NCBI GenBank assembly: GCA_030706665.1
Contig: JAUZOB010000124.1
Location: forward strand, 1-8,909
Direction of reading: 5' to 3'
DNA from: Bacteroidota bacterium
GTDB lineage: Bacteria > Bacteroidota > Bacteroidia > Bacteroidales > Prolixibacteraceae
Length of the DNA stretch: 8,909 nucleotides
Both the position numbers and the translations under genes were made by a program. Of the stretch, positions 1 to 6,892 are shown in pieces. Within the stretch, counting starts at the first letter, position 1. The number at the start of each line of letters is the position of its first letter. The notes beneath the pieces were generated by a model that was given only the letters and a program-made list of their open reading frames with translations, made no database searches and was not told the origin of the DNA.

Positions 1-261
1 AAGGCTATAGATGAGTTTACGGCCTAAAAAGTAACCTAAAGCATAGTTAAACAGGGAGCCTAGAAGAGCTCCGCAAGTGCCACATAAAACGACCAGTACG
101 ATGCTTAGCTCTCCTGCGGCTGATTTCCATGCAGCCGGAGGGATCACAACTTCTGAAGGCAAAGGGAAGAAGGAGCTCTCGATTGCCATTAGCATCGTGA
201 TTGTCCCATAATTGATATGCTCCATGTACCATCCGGAAATTGAGTTGAATAATTCGTGCAT
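1..261 (-). CDS. DedA/SNARE-associated family membrane protein, N-terminal part (3' end outside window)
   Basis: The first 87 residues of a DedA-family (VTT/SNARE-associated, PF09335) inner-membrane protein can be read; members are usually about 200 residues, so the C-terminal half or more lies beyond the left edge. The family signature is clear. An acidic ESSFFPLPSE motif occupies residues 28-37. A glycine pattern follows around residues 64-81 (G64, G68, Y73, G76, G80, R81), inside a hydrophobic stretch that is probably a membrane segment. DedA proteins are linked to lipid scrambling or undecaprenyl-phosphate recycling and to proton-dependent drug and pH tolerance; the exact role of this member cannot be told. 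The ATG at 259-261 gives a normal family N-terminus and is preceded by an A-rich leader rather than a clear ribosome binding site. It lies 134 bp downstream of dnaG on the same strand. I see no strong terminator in that gap, so read-through from dnaG is possible. Confidence 0.87.
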   Translation of the reverse strand, partial: MHELFNSISGWYMEHINYGTITMLMAIESSFFPLPSEVVIPPAAWKSAAGELSIVLVVLCGTCGALLGSLFNYALGYFLGRKLIYSL

Positions 262-395
262 AGTCGTCTTTTTTTATTGCGCCCCTAAATTAGTAAAATA
301 TGATGAGTTTAGTTTAACAGGTATGCTTCACAGGAAGGAGATGACAGAACCTTTACATTATGATTCTCCTCTGATTGCAATGTTTTAAGACCGTT

Positions 396-2339
396 TTACC
401 GGGTAATGGCCCTTCTTCCCAATGATTCGGACAAGATCTTTACCACCTGTTTCAAATTCATCCATTTCATCTGAAGTTCGATGATTTTATCCTCATTGTG
501 ATCGGACTGGGCCGCTTGCATTTCTTTTAAGATGTCATGTTCAAGCACCATCGCTTTACGGAGTTTGTATTCTTCGATTGATTTCGGAACAAGGGTAAAT
601 AAGATTTCTTCTTCGGTTTCCATCCAGCTCCCGTTTTTCTGCCAACGCACACTCTCGATATACTTTTCAGCAAGGAGGTTTGTTGCCAACTGGCAGATCT
701 TACTGTCAGGGTGATTCGTAAAATAACGCTGACAATCGAATCCGGGTTCCCATCCGTAAGTCTTGAATTCGTCAATCATCTTTTGATAGATGGGATTTGA
801 AGAGACAAAGTCGTCACCTTCCAATTCCTGGAATACATACTCTCCGACTTTTATAATCTGGGTTTCATTGGGGTTGATCTCTTCTTCAAAGAGATGAAAA
901 TCCCAATATTTTATCAGAAGGCGAAGGATTGCTTTTTCTTCCGCATCAAAAAGATTTACTGAAGCAGGTGAGGTATTCGCAGTTGGAGCCGGCTTAGCGT
1001 TGTGTTCTCTGACCGTCTTATTATAATGGGTCTCTGTCTCTTTTTGTTTAAGCTTCCGGATCTCCTGATAGAGGATCTCTTCGTTAACATCGAGTAGACT
1101 GCTACATTCGCGGATGTATTCGGACCGGATGATAACGTCCGGAATTACTGAGATTGATTGGACAATATTCGAAACCAGCCGGGCCCGTTCAACCGGATCG
1201 TTCTGAGTCGTTCTGAGCAATAATTTTGTTTTGAACTTGATAAAGTCGGATTCGTTCTCATCGATATATTTGATGAGTTGAGACGAACTTATTGTTCTGG
1301 AGAAAGAGTCCGGATCGTGTCCGTCTGGAAGAAGAAGGACCTTAACGTGAAGGCCTTGTTCGAGCACGAGGTCGATCCCCCTGAGCGAGGCTTTGATCCC
1401 TGCCGCATCTCCGTCATAAAGGATGGTTACATTGTTCGTGAAGCGCTTAATTAAGCGAATCTGCTCAACGGTAAGCGAAGTTCCTGACGATGCAACTACG
1501 TTTTCTATTCCGGCTTGGTGCATGGCCAGGACGTCTACGTATCCTTCCACCAGGAAACATTTGTCTTTACGGGTGATTTCCCGCTTTGCATGGAAGAGGC
1601 CATAGAGTACCTGACTTTTGTGATAAATGTCGGACTCCGGTGAATTTAAATATTTTGCAGTATTGGAATCGTTTTTCAGGGTTCTTCCACCAAAAGCAAT
1701 GACACGGCCGGCCAGATTATGAACCGGGAAAATAATCCTTCCGCCAAATCGATCCCTTACCCAATCGTCTCTGCGGATGGTGAGTCCTGTTTTTTCCAGA
1801 AATTCCATTCGGTATCCCTGCCTTTGGGCAGCCTGAGTGAATGCATCTTTGCGATCGGGGCAATATCCCAATTCGAATTTCTGAATGATGTCATCACGGA
1901 CTCCCCTTTGTCTGAAGTAAGAAAGGCCGATGCTTCGCCCTTCGTTATCATTATGTAGAATTTGGGAGAAGTATTTGCCTGCGAAATCAGAGACAATCAT
2001 CAAACTCTCCCTTTCGTCTCGTAATCGTTGATCTTCGGCAGTCTCTTCTTTTTCGGCAATGGGAATATTGAACTTCCTGGCAAGATATCGGAGTGCATCG
2101 GTATAAATCAAATGCTCATGCTCCATGATAAAGTTAACGGAGTTTCCCCCTTTGCCGCAACCAAAACATTTGAATATCCCCTTTGCGGGAGAGACAATGA
2201 AAGAGGGAGTCTTCTCATTGTGGAAGGGACACAGCCCCAGATAATTTGTCCCACGTTTTTTCAGCGTGACAAAATCCTGCACAACATCAACAATCTCTGC
2301 TGCATCATGAATCTTTTCAATGGTTGCCTGATCAATCAT
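396..2339 (-). CDS. dnaG: DNA primase DnaG
   Basis: DnaG synthesises the short RNA primers that start leading strands and Okazaki fragments, working with the replicative helicase DnaB. The 647-residue length is normal. The N-terminal CHC2 zinc domain has its ligands at C37, H40, C58 and C61. The core follows, with the conserved RFGGRIIFP motif at 197-205. The TOPRIM catalytic part has the glutamate in VEGYVD (E265), acidic residues in YDGDAAG (D309, D311) and a DPD triad at 342-344. A polar linker near residues 430-465 leads to a helical C-terminal region, presumed to be the DnaB-binding domain. The start is secure because the N-terminus (MIDQATIEKI) matches the usual DnaG opening. A TAnnTTTG box ends only five bases before the ATG, so the transcript may be almost leaderless. 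No rpsU or rpoD neighbours are seen; the gene is followed by a DedA-family gene and diverges from the transaldolase gene. All catalytic and metal-binding residues appear intact. Confidence 0.98.
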   Translation of the reverse strand: MIDQATIEKIHDAAEIVDVVQDFVTLKKRGTNYLGLCPFHNEKTPSFIVSPAKGIFKCFGCGKGGNSVNFIMEHEHLIYTDALRYLARKFNIPIAEKEETAEDQRLRDERESLMIVSDFAGKYFSQILHNDNEGRSIGLSYFRQRGVRDDIIQKFELGYCPDRKDAFTQAAQRQGYRMEFLEKTGLTIRRDDWVRDRFGGRIIFPVHNLAGRVIAFGGRTLKNDSNTAKYLNSPESDIYHKSQVLYGLFHAKREITRKDKCFLVEGYVDVLAMHQAGIENVVASSGTSLTVEQIRLIKRFTNNVTILYDGDAAGIKASLRGIDLVLEQGLHVKVLLLPDGHDPDSFSRTISSSQLIKYIDENESDFIKFKTKLLLRTTQNDPVERARLVSNIVQSISVIPDVIIRSEYIRECSSLLDVNEEILYQEIRKLKQKETETHYNKTVREHNAKPAPTANTSPASVNLFDAEEKAILRLLIKYWDFHLFEEEINPNETQIIKVGEYVFQELEGDDFVSSNPIYQKMIDEFKTYGWEPGFDCQRYFTNHPDSKICQLATNLLAEKYIESVRWQKNGSWMETEEEILFTLVPKSIEEYKLRKAMVLEHDILKEMQAAQSDHNEDKIIELQMKWMNLKQVVKILSESLGRRAITR

Positions 2340-2343
2340 ACAG

Positions 2344-2351
2344 CAAAATTA
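2344..2351 (-). promoter_or_regulatory. Candidate Bacteroidota -7 promoter element for dnaG
   Basis: Read on the minus strand this is TAATTTTG followed by C, an exact match to the TAnnTTTG -7 element of Bacteroidota sigma-A promoters. I could not find a good TTTG -33 partner at 19-21 bp upstream. The box ends five bases before the dnaG ATG, so the inferred transcription start would fall at or within a few bases of the start codon. A chance match in A/T-rich DNA is possible. Confidence 0.4.
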
Positions 2352-2382
2352 ATAAAATCAGGTAAAGAATGAGAAGGATAGT

Positions 2383-2397
2383 TTCATTGTGAATGAA
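2383..2397. repeat. Short dyad upstream of dnaG (possible operator)
   Basis: TTCATT and AATGAA form 6-bp perfect inverted arms around a GTG centre. The dyad lies about 32 bp upstream of the candidate dnaG -7 box, a position where a regulator could bind. It is short and in A/T-rich sequence, so chance is a real alternative. Confidence 0.25.
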
Positions 2398-2428
2398 TGT
2401 TGTTCCGAAATCGCGTATTACGAGGGAG

Positions 2429-2444
2429 AAATTTTTAAAAATTT
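2429..2444. repeat. 16-bp A/T-only perfect palindrome
   Basis: AAATTTTTAAAAATTT is its own reverse complement. It sits about 90 bp upstream of dnaG and 340 bp upstream of the transaldolase gene. A/T-tract palindromes are often intrinsically curved DNA or sites for nucleoid proteins, but nothing here shows a specific function. Confidence 0.35.
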
Positions 2445-2785
2445 TCAAGATATTTTCTGACGGGATGAGGCTTAAAACTTATCAAGATTCTGAGTTGTTT
2501 TCTACGAAGAAAGATCTTTGGAATGCATGTTCTTTGACTCGCATACATTAAGTCGATGATCTAATTTTCGGGGCAATCAGACGCTTCCAATAAAAAGTAA
2601 TTGATATTCCGGGAATGATTTTGCCTTTGTCTGTTGTTAATTATCGTTATAAAATCCTTACAAGTTATTCGAAGAAATGATTCATCTGAAGGTTGTTGAA
2701 TGACAAAAAGACATGGCTGGAATTGATCATGTAAACTCTTTTTTTGATAAATTGCATACACTTTAAACTTACTAAACTCGGTATT

Positions 2786-4024
2786 ATGAATACAGAATTC
2801 AATGAGAAAGTCAAAGAATTTATCCTTGAAGGAATAAATGAAGAACCAGTGGTTGCCAAACCTGACCGGTTTTGGGAAAATCTGAATGCAACGGGAACAA
2901 GGCTTTGGCTCGATACGGGAGATATGGAGGAAGCTGAGAAGAATTGGAGTGCTGAAATGACTGCTTTGACAACAAATAATACGTTGTTGAATAATGAAAT
3001 TCAAAAAGGAATTTACGATGATTATATTGCCAAGGCAAGAGCGATTGTGAAGGATCTGCCTTTGAAGAAGCAGATTGTCGAAATTGCTTTTATCCTGAAT
3101 GCTCGTCACGGCTTGCGTTTGGCAAAGAAATTCGGAGGATTTGTTAGTGTAGAACTGCATACTGATACAGCCAATGATTTTGATGCGATTATTGACTACG
3201 GGCTTCGCTATTTTTCAATCTGTCCCGATCAGTTTATTGTGAAGGTTCCCTATACTGCTACCGGACTTCTGGGAGCAAGAAGACTTAGAGAGCTGGGGGT
3301 AAGAATAAATTTCACTCTTGAGTTTAGTGCCCGGCAGAATGTATTTGTTGCTGCCATTACCAAACCTGCTTATCTGAATGTCTTCCTCGGACGATTGGGT
3401 GCCTATGTTAAAGATGGTGGACTTGGAAGCGGAAGCGGAGCAGGCGAAATGGCTGTCCTTTCCACTCAGTCCTGGATTAAAAAGCTTACCAATGAAAATC
3501 CCATTCCTACCCGTTTGATTGCTGCCAGTTTGCGTAGTGCCGATCAATTGGAGAGCTTGGCGGGGGTTGATGTATTCACCATTCCTACCAAGGTTGCTGC
3601 AGCAGGAAAGGCTTCCTTAAAAGGAGAGTTTACCTCGAAGGTTGATGAGACATACCCGGTTGATTTAAATGAGAATGCAGAAGGGATGTCTGTTGAGAAA
3701 CTGTGGGAAGTAACAGAAAAAGAGGTGGATCTTGCGTTATCACTTGATCGTGATTTACCCAAAGACGGGGATGAATTAATCCGGAGAGTGCATGAAGCAG
3801 GTTGCGGAGATATGTTCCCGCACCTTTCTGTTCAGGATATCCAGCATATTGCAAATGACGGTAAGATTCCTAAACATGAACGCTGGGCAGATCGTATCCG
3901 CTCCGGTGAACTTGCAATTGATACATTGCTTAATTTGGCAGGACTTGCAAGTTTTACAATGGATCAGGCGCAATTGGATGCCCGCATCGAAGGGATCATT
4001 TGCAGTTGCAAAGTGAACGCTTAA
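2786..4024 (+). CDS. tal: Transaldolase family protein, long divergent form
   Basis: This is a class I aldolase-type TIM-barrel protein of the transaldolase family, which moves a dihydroxyacetone unit between sugar phosphates in the non-oxidative pentose phosphate pathway through a Schiff-base lysine. Compared with E. coli TalB (317 residues), I align D43 (LWLDT) with D17, N64 (TTNN) with N35, E123 (SVELH) with E96, K153 (IVKVPYTATG) with the Schiff-base K132, and N175/T177 (INFTL) with N154/T156. Two positions differ: the usual NP pair is NN (64-65), and the serine of the SPFVGR motif is N198 (NVFLGR). The protein has 412 residues, with about 100 extra after the barrel-like part. The ATG at 2786 is preferred over an upstream in-frame TTG at 2744, whose 14 added residues look non-coding. 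The gene stands alone, diverges from dnaG, and ends before a bidirectional terminator. Family membership is firm; activity on the classical substrates is inferred. Confidence 0.9.
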   Translation: MNTEFNEKVKEFILEGINEEPVVAKPDRFWENLNATGTRLWLDTGDMEEAEKNWSAEMTALTTNNTLLNNEIQKGIYDDYIAKARAIVKDLPLKKQIVEIAFILNARHGLRLAKKFGGFVSVELHTDTANDFDAIIDYGLRYFSICPDQFIVKVPYTATGLLGARRLRELGVRINFTLEFSARQNVFVAAITKPAYLNVFLGRLGAYVKDGGLGSGSGAGEMAVLSTQSWIKKLTNENPIPTRLIAASLRSADQLESLAGVDVFTIPTKVAAAGKASLKGEFTSKVDETYPVDLNENAEGMSVEKLWEVTEKEVDLALSLDRDLPKDGDELIRRVHEAGCGDMFPHLSVQDIQHIANDGKIPKHERWADRIRSGELAIDTLLNLAGLASFTMDQAQLDARIEGIICSCKVNA

Positions 4025-4081
4025 AATGCCTCAGGTGTGGACAGGTCGTCCGATGAAAGCAACCTTTGGCAAATAGCATAA

Positions 4082-4132
4082 AAAAAGTATCAGGATTCAG
4101 AAGGTAAACTTCTGTGTATCCTGATACTTTTT
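4082..4132. terminator. Bidirectional intrinsic terminator between tal and the helicase gene
   Basis: Arms at 4082-4096 and 4118-4132 are perfectly complementary over 15 bp (AAAAAGTATCAGGAT against ATCCTGATACTTTTT). An inner 6-bp stem (CAGAAG with CTTCTG) is separated from the outer one by a small internal loop. The A tract on the left and T tract on the right give a U-rich end in both directions, so the hairpin can stop the plus-strand transaldolase transcript and the convergent minus-strand helicase transcript. Confidence 0.88.
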
Positions 4133-4149
4133 AAGCTATATTATCAATT

Positions 4150-4210
4150 CTTGTAAAGAATTCTGTTTGGACTCTCCTTTGTTTGACGGAGATTCTGTTC
4201 CTTGTAAAGA
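4150..4210. repeat. Short direct repeats in the helicase 3' untranslated region
   Basis: CTTGTAAAGA occurs at 4150-4159 and again at 4201-4210, the second copy directly abutting the helicase stop codon. ATTCTGTT occurs at 4160-4167 and 4192-4199. The copies are perfect but short, and they lie between the helicase stop codon and the shared terminator. No function is evident. Confidence 0.4.
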
Positions 4211-5974
4211 TTAATATCTTTTTCTTTTGCCGTAAGAAGAACCTTCTCTTGACCCTTCACGTGAACCGGAACCTGACCTTGGAGATCTTCTTGACCTGTC
4301 ATTTCCGGAATCATTCCAGTCTTTCTTGAATTTCTTCTCTCTGAAAGGTCTTTCTCTTTCCGGTTGTGGCTGAGCTACTTCTACATTCAAATCACGTCCT
4401 TCGAAATTAGTAGAACGGAATGCATCAAGTATTTCTTTTTCACAAGAAGAGTCAACTTCAAAGAAACTGAAATTACGCTGGATGTCGATTTTTCCGATTG
4501 GGATATCACGACGTCCGCAACTGTCATTAATCAGTCCGATCAATTTCGGAGGGATAAATCCGTCGCGCTGACCAACGTTAATGAAGAATCGGCTGAATGT
4601 GGATCTTGCTTTTCTTTTGTCTTTAGAGAATTCGTCTCTGGTGATGTTCAAATCAGGAGCATTGCTATACTCACTGAGGAAAAGATTAAATTCAAGAGAA
4701 ACCAGCTTGTTGAGAAGCATCTCTTTGTCCATCCATTCCAATTTACTTTGAATAGCCGGAAGGAATTCGCTAACCTGAGTTTCTTCAGTATCGCAGTTTT
4801 CCAGACGATCGATAAATTTCAGAAGTTGTTTTTCGCAAACCTCTTTCCCGGTAGGAATTGGTTTGTAAACAATAGGTTTCTTAAGTCTTTTCTCGATGCG
4901 TGAAATCCATCCTTTCTCTTTCAGGTTAATGATACTGATGGAGATACCCTTTTTACCAGCTCTTCCGGTACGTCCGCTTCGGTGAATATAAGCAGCGTCT
5001 TCATCTGGAAGGTTGAAATTGATAACATGAGTCAGATCGTCAACATCAAGTCCGCGAGCAGCAACGTCAGTCGCTACCAGTATGTTGATGTTATGATAAC
5101 GGAATCGTTTCATTACGAAATCACGCTGGGATTGTGAAAGGTCGCCATGCAGTGCATCAGCACTGTAGCCGTCACGGATCAGGTGATCAGATAGATCTTT
5201 CGTCTCCTGACGGGTACGACAGAACATGATTGCATACATCTTTGGATAAGAATCGATTATACGGCGTAGTGCGGCATATTTGTTTCTTGCCTGTACCATA
5301 TAATACTCATGAGAGACGTTTTCTGCTCCGGTGTTAAGTCCACCTGCGCTAATCTCGATTGCATCCTTCAGATACTCTTTTGCAACTTCTCTGACGTGTC
5401 CTTCCATGGTTGCTGTAAATAGCAAGGTACGGCGATCGTCAGGCATACTTTCCATAATGAAAGATAATTCATCACGGAAACCCATGTTAAGCATCTCATC
5501 TGCTTCGTCGAGAACCAGAGTGTTGATATTATCAAGGTGAAGTTTGCGTCGATTGATGAGGTCTTTTACCCTACCCGGAGTTCCAACAACTATGTGTGCT
5601 CCACGGTCAAGTGTCCTAATCTGTTGTTCAATGCTTGCGCCACCATAAACGGCAGCAATGTTTAGGTTACGGATATTCTTACCAAATTGCATAAAGTCAT
5701 CAGCGATCTGCATGCTGAGTTCCCGTGTAGGTGATAAGACCAAAACCTGTGGTTTGTTAAAACTGGTCTTTATAGTTTCCAATAGCGGCAATCCAAAAGC
5801 CGCGGTTTTGCCTGTGCCGGTCTGAGCCAGACCGATCATATCCGATGTTGTTGTAAGCAAATGGGGAATTACCTTTTCCTGTATGGGGGTCGGAGTTATA
5901 AATCCTAATTCTTCAATGGCCGACAAAATCGGTTGTGACAATTCAAAGTTTTCAAATAACGTCATGTAATACAT
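4211..5974 (-). CDS. DEAD-box ATP-dependent RNA helicase (DeaD/CsdA-like) with DbpA-type RNA-binding domain
   Basis: This is an ATP-dependent RNA helicase of the DeaD/CsdA/DbpA group, which remodels structured RNA in ribosome assembly, mRNA decay or cold adaptation. Motifs appear in order: Q motif near residues 24-32 (GFITPTPIQ), motif I AQTGTGKT (50-57), Ia PTREL (82-86), Ib TPGR (132-135), II DEAD (156-159), III TAT in place of the usual SAT (187-189), IV IMFCRTR (249-255), V ATDVAARGLD (301-310) and VI HRSGRTGRAG (331-340). After a linker, residues about 465-535 resemble the DbpA RNA-binding domain (PF03880). The last 40 or so residues form a basic tail rich in R, G and S, probably for non-specific RNA contact. 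A second in-frame ATG at 5965 (residue 4, giving MTLFENFELS) is a credible alternative start and would leave a longer leader after the promoter box at 5985-5992. The gene is convergent with the transaldolase gene. Which physiological RNA it acts on cannot be told. Confidence 0.96.
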   Translation of the reverse strand: MYYMTLFENFELSQPILSAIEELGFITPTPIQEKVIPHLLTTTSDMIGLAQTGTGKTAAFGLPLLETIKTSFNKPQVLVLSPTRELSMQIADDFMQFGKNIRNLNIAAVYGGASIEQQIRTLDRGAHIVVGTPGRVKDLINRRKLHLDNINTLVLDEADEMLNMGFRDELSFIMESMPDDRRTLLFTATMEGHVREVAKEYLKDAIEISAGGLNTGAENVSHEYYMVQARNKYAALRRIIDSYPKMYAIMFCRTRQETKDLSDHLIRDGYSADALHGDLSQSQRDFVMKRFRYHNINILVATDVAARGLDVDDLTHVINFNLPDEDAAYIHRSGRTGRAGKKGISISIINLKEKGWISRIEKRLKKPIVYKPIPTGKEVCEKQLLKFIDRLENCDTEETQVSEFLPAIQSKLEWMDKEMLLNKLVSLEFNLFLSEYSNAPDLNITRDEFSKDKRKARSTFSRFFINVGQRDGFIPPKLIGLINDSCGRRDIPIGKIDIQRNFSFFEVDSSCEKEILDAFRSTNFEGRDLNVEVAQPQPERERPFREKKFKKDWNDSGNDRSRRSPRSGSGSREGSREGSSYGKRKRY

Positions 5975-5984
5975 TTTGAGGGAG

Positions 5985-5992
5985 CAAAGGTA
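5985..5992 (-). promoter_or_regulatory. Candidate Bacteroidota -7 promoter element for the helicase gene
   Basis: On the minus strand this reads TACCTTTG followed by C, an exact match to TAnnTTTG and to the common Bacteroidota form TACCTTTGC. No clear TTTG -33 element is seen 19-21 bp upstream. The box ends 11 bases before the first ATG (5974) and 20 bases before the alternative ATG (5965), giving a very short leader in either case. Confidence 0.55.
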
Positions 5993-6124
5993 ATGGATTT
6001 TTTGGGTTTGTATGAATTAATTTGTAATAGGGAGGAAAAATTTGTATATAGGCTCAAAATGATAATAAATTCTAAACAATTGAATGACTGTATAAAATTG
6101 GAGCTTAATTTTTTGCAGGAATGA

Positions 6125-6775
6125 TCATAGCCCAAGGTCTTCGTTAATCAGGATGATTTTGATTCTGCCTTTAGGATAAGATTTCTCTGTAATTGTCCAG
6201 GTATTGCAAATACGTTGCGGACTGCAACAGTCATGGCATGTGCCGGTTACCTGACAGGGCGCTTTAAAAAGCGGATGACGTTTCATATTGAGGGGAGCAG
6301 AGATGGTCCGGATACGCGTCATCGCATCATCTAGATTCTTCACAAATTTGTTCTTTCCGATAAAAAGCACGACGTCTTTTGGGCCGAAGGTAATTCCTGT
6401 TACCCGGTTCCCTATCATATCGAGATTTACTAACTGCCCTTTCTCTGTGACTGCATTTGTACCGGTTATAAAAAGATCTGATTGCAGGGCTTGTCTTCTT
6501 CGTTCAATCTGTTCCTCCCTGCTGATTGTTTTATCGAAAGTGTCGATTATTGCATATGCTTCATTTTCACGAATTCGCTCAATCACCCCGGTTGCGTGCA
6601 TGGTCATAGAGTCTCCCCAGGATATAATCCCCGGATTGATCTTCGGAAGGATCTGATCAAAGAATAACAGAGATGCTTCCTCGTGATTTTCAACGATAAA
6701 GACTTCGAAGTTGTTCTTCCTGAGCGCTTTCTTATAAGCTTCAAGAATAGATTGATTGTTTGTCTGATTGCCCAT
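6125..6775 (-). CDS. LUD-domain (DUF162, LutC-like) protein with C-terminal cysteine cluster
   Basis: A 216-residue soluble protein of the LUD family (PF02589), usually annotated as a lactate utilisation protein by relation to B. subtilis LutC. Visible family motifs are WGDSMTMHATG (53-63), LFITGTNAVTEKGQLVNLD (101-119), and the GNRV and FGPK segments (122-133) leading to GKNK (140-143). The C-terminus carries five cysteines (C174, C180, C183, C184, C190) in CQVTGTCHDCCSPQRIC, a spacing that could hold a metal or Fe-S cluster. No lutA or lutB neighbours are present, so involvement in lactate oxidation is not supported by context; this is the stand-alone form of the family, whose biochemical role I do not know. 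The ATG at 6773-6775 gives a normal N-terminus with no clear Shine-Dalgarno sequence. Upstream lie a pair of imperfect direct repeats and two weak promoter-like boxes. The gene ends 150 bp before the helicase start, without an obvious strong terminator. Confidence 0.88.
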   Translation of the reverse strand: MGNQTNNQSILEAYKKALRKNNFEVFIVENHEEASLLFFDQILPKINPGIISWGDSMTMHATGVIERIRENEAYAIIDTFDKTISREEQIERRRQALQSDLFITGTNAVTEKGQLVNLDMIGNRVTGITFGPKDVVLFIGKNKFVKNLDDAMTRIRTISAPLNMKRHPLFKAPCQVTGTCHDCCSPQRICNTWTITEKSYPKGRIKIILINEDLGL

Positions 6776-6786
6776 AGCTTAAATAA

Positions 6787-6861
6787 TTAATCCGGGAATC
6801 TAAAATAGTCGCTTTTGTCGAATTGCGTATATCTTAGATGATTGATCCGGAGATGTAAAAA
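6787..6861. repeat. Pair of imperfect 20-bp direct repeats upstream of the LUD gene
   Basis: TTAATCCGGGAATCTAAAAT (6787-6806) and TTGATCCGGAGATGTAAAAA (6842-6861) match at 15 of 20 positions and begin 55 bp apart. The nearer copy lies 12 bp upstream of the LUD start codon. Each contains a near-palindromic TCCGG core, so they could be tandem binding sites for a regulator. The spacing is about five helical turns. No regulator gene is visible nearby, and chance similarity is possible. Confidence 0.35.
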
Positions 6862-6892
6862 GGGAGTCTTTAGCTATGTTTTATTGATGGGA

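Larger units (their letters stand above)
2352..2785. other. Divergent intergenic region between dnaG and tal, no gene recognised
   Basis: This A/T-rich stretch separates the divergent dnaG and transaldolase genes. Any reading frames within it are either short or run antisense into the transaldolase gene, and none has recognisable protein character. Visible structure is limited to a 15-bp dyad (TTCATT-GTG-AATGAA, 2383-2397) and a perfect 16-bp A/T palindrome (2429-2444). No exact TAnnTTTG box with a proper TTTG partner was found for the plus-strand gene, so its promoter is unassigned. Near matches on the plus strand, with one mismatch each, include TAATTTTC (around 2561) and TGCCTTTG (around 2625). 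I see no tRNA, riboswitch or clear terminator here. Confidence 0.7.

Noticed and set aside
47..232. 61-codon minus-strand frame overlapping the DedA-like gene
   Set aside because: It is in a different frame from the DedA-family reading, which carries the ESSFFPLPSE and glycine signatures; this one carries none.
353..372. Minus-strand AGAGGAG followed by ATG-TAA, a start-stop pair between dnaG and the DedA gene
   Set aside because: It resembles a minimal ORF, but Bacteroidota make little use of Shine-Dalgarno sequences, and a start-stop pair is easily found by chance.
323..388. Plus-strand mini-ORF of 21 codons (or 15 from the ATG at 341) with a purine-rich GGAAGGAG upstream
   Set aside because: It is very short, the purine run directly abuts the second ATG, there is no recognisable peptide or promoter, and it lies antisense in the dnaG-dedA gap.
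2744..2785. In-frame TTG start that would add 14 residues to the transaldolase protein
   Set aside because: The added residues (MINCIHFKLTKLGI) have no family counterpart, the region looks like A/T-rich leader, and the ATG at 2786 gives a natural N-terminus.
2561..3160. 199-codon minus-strand open frame overlapping the start of the transaldolase gene
   Set aside because: Most of it is antisense to the well-supported transaldolase coding sequence, and its composition (rich in S, F, I, C, H, Q) is typical of a shadow frame.
4364..4903. 179-codon plus-strand open frame opposite the helicase C-terminal region
   Set aside because: It is fully antisense to the helicase gene, whose domains are intact; the translated product has no recognisable motif.
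6288..6656. 122-codon plus-strand open frame opposite the LUD gene
   Set aside because: It is antisense to a coding frame with clear family motifs, with no promoter or start signal of its own.
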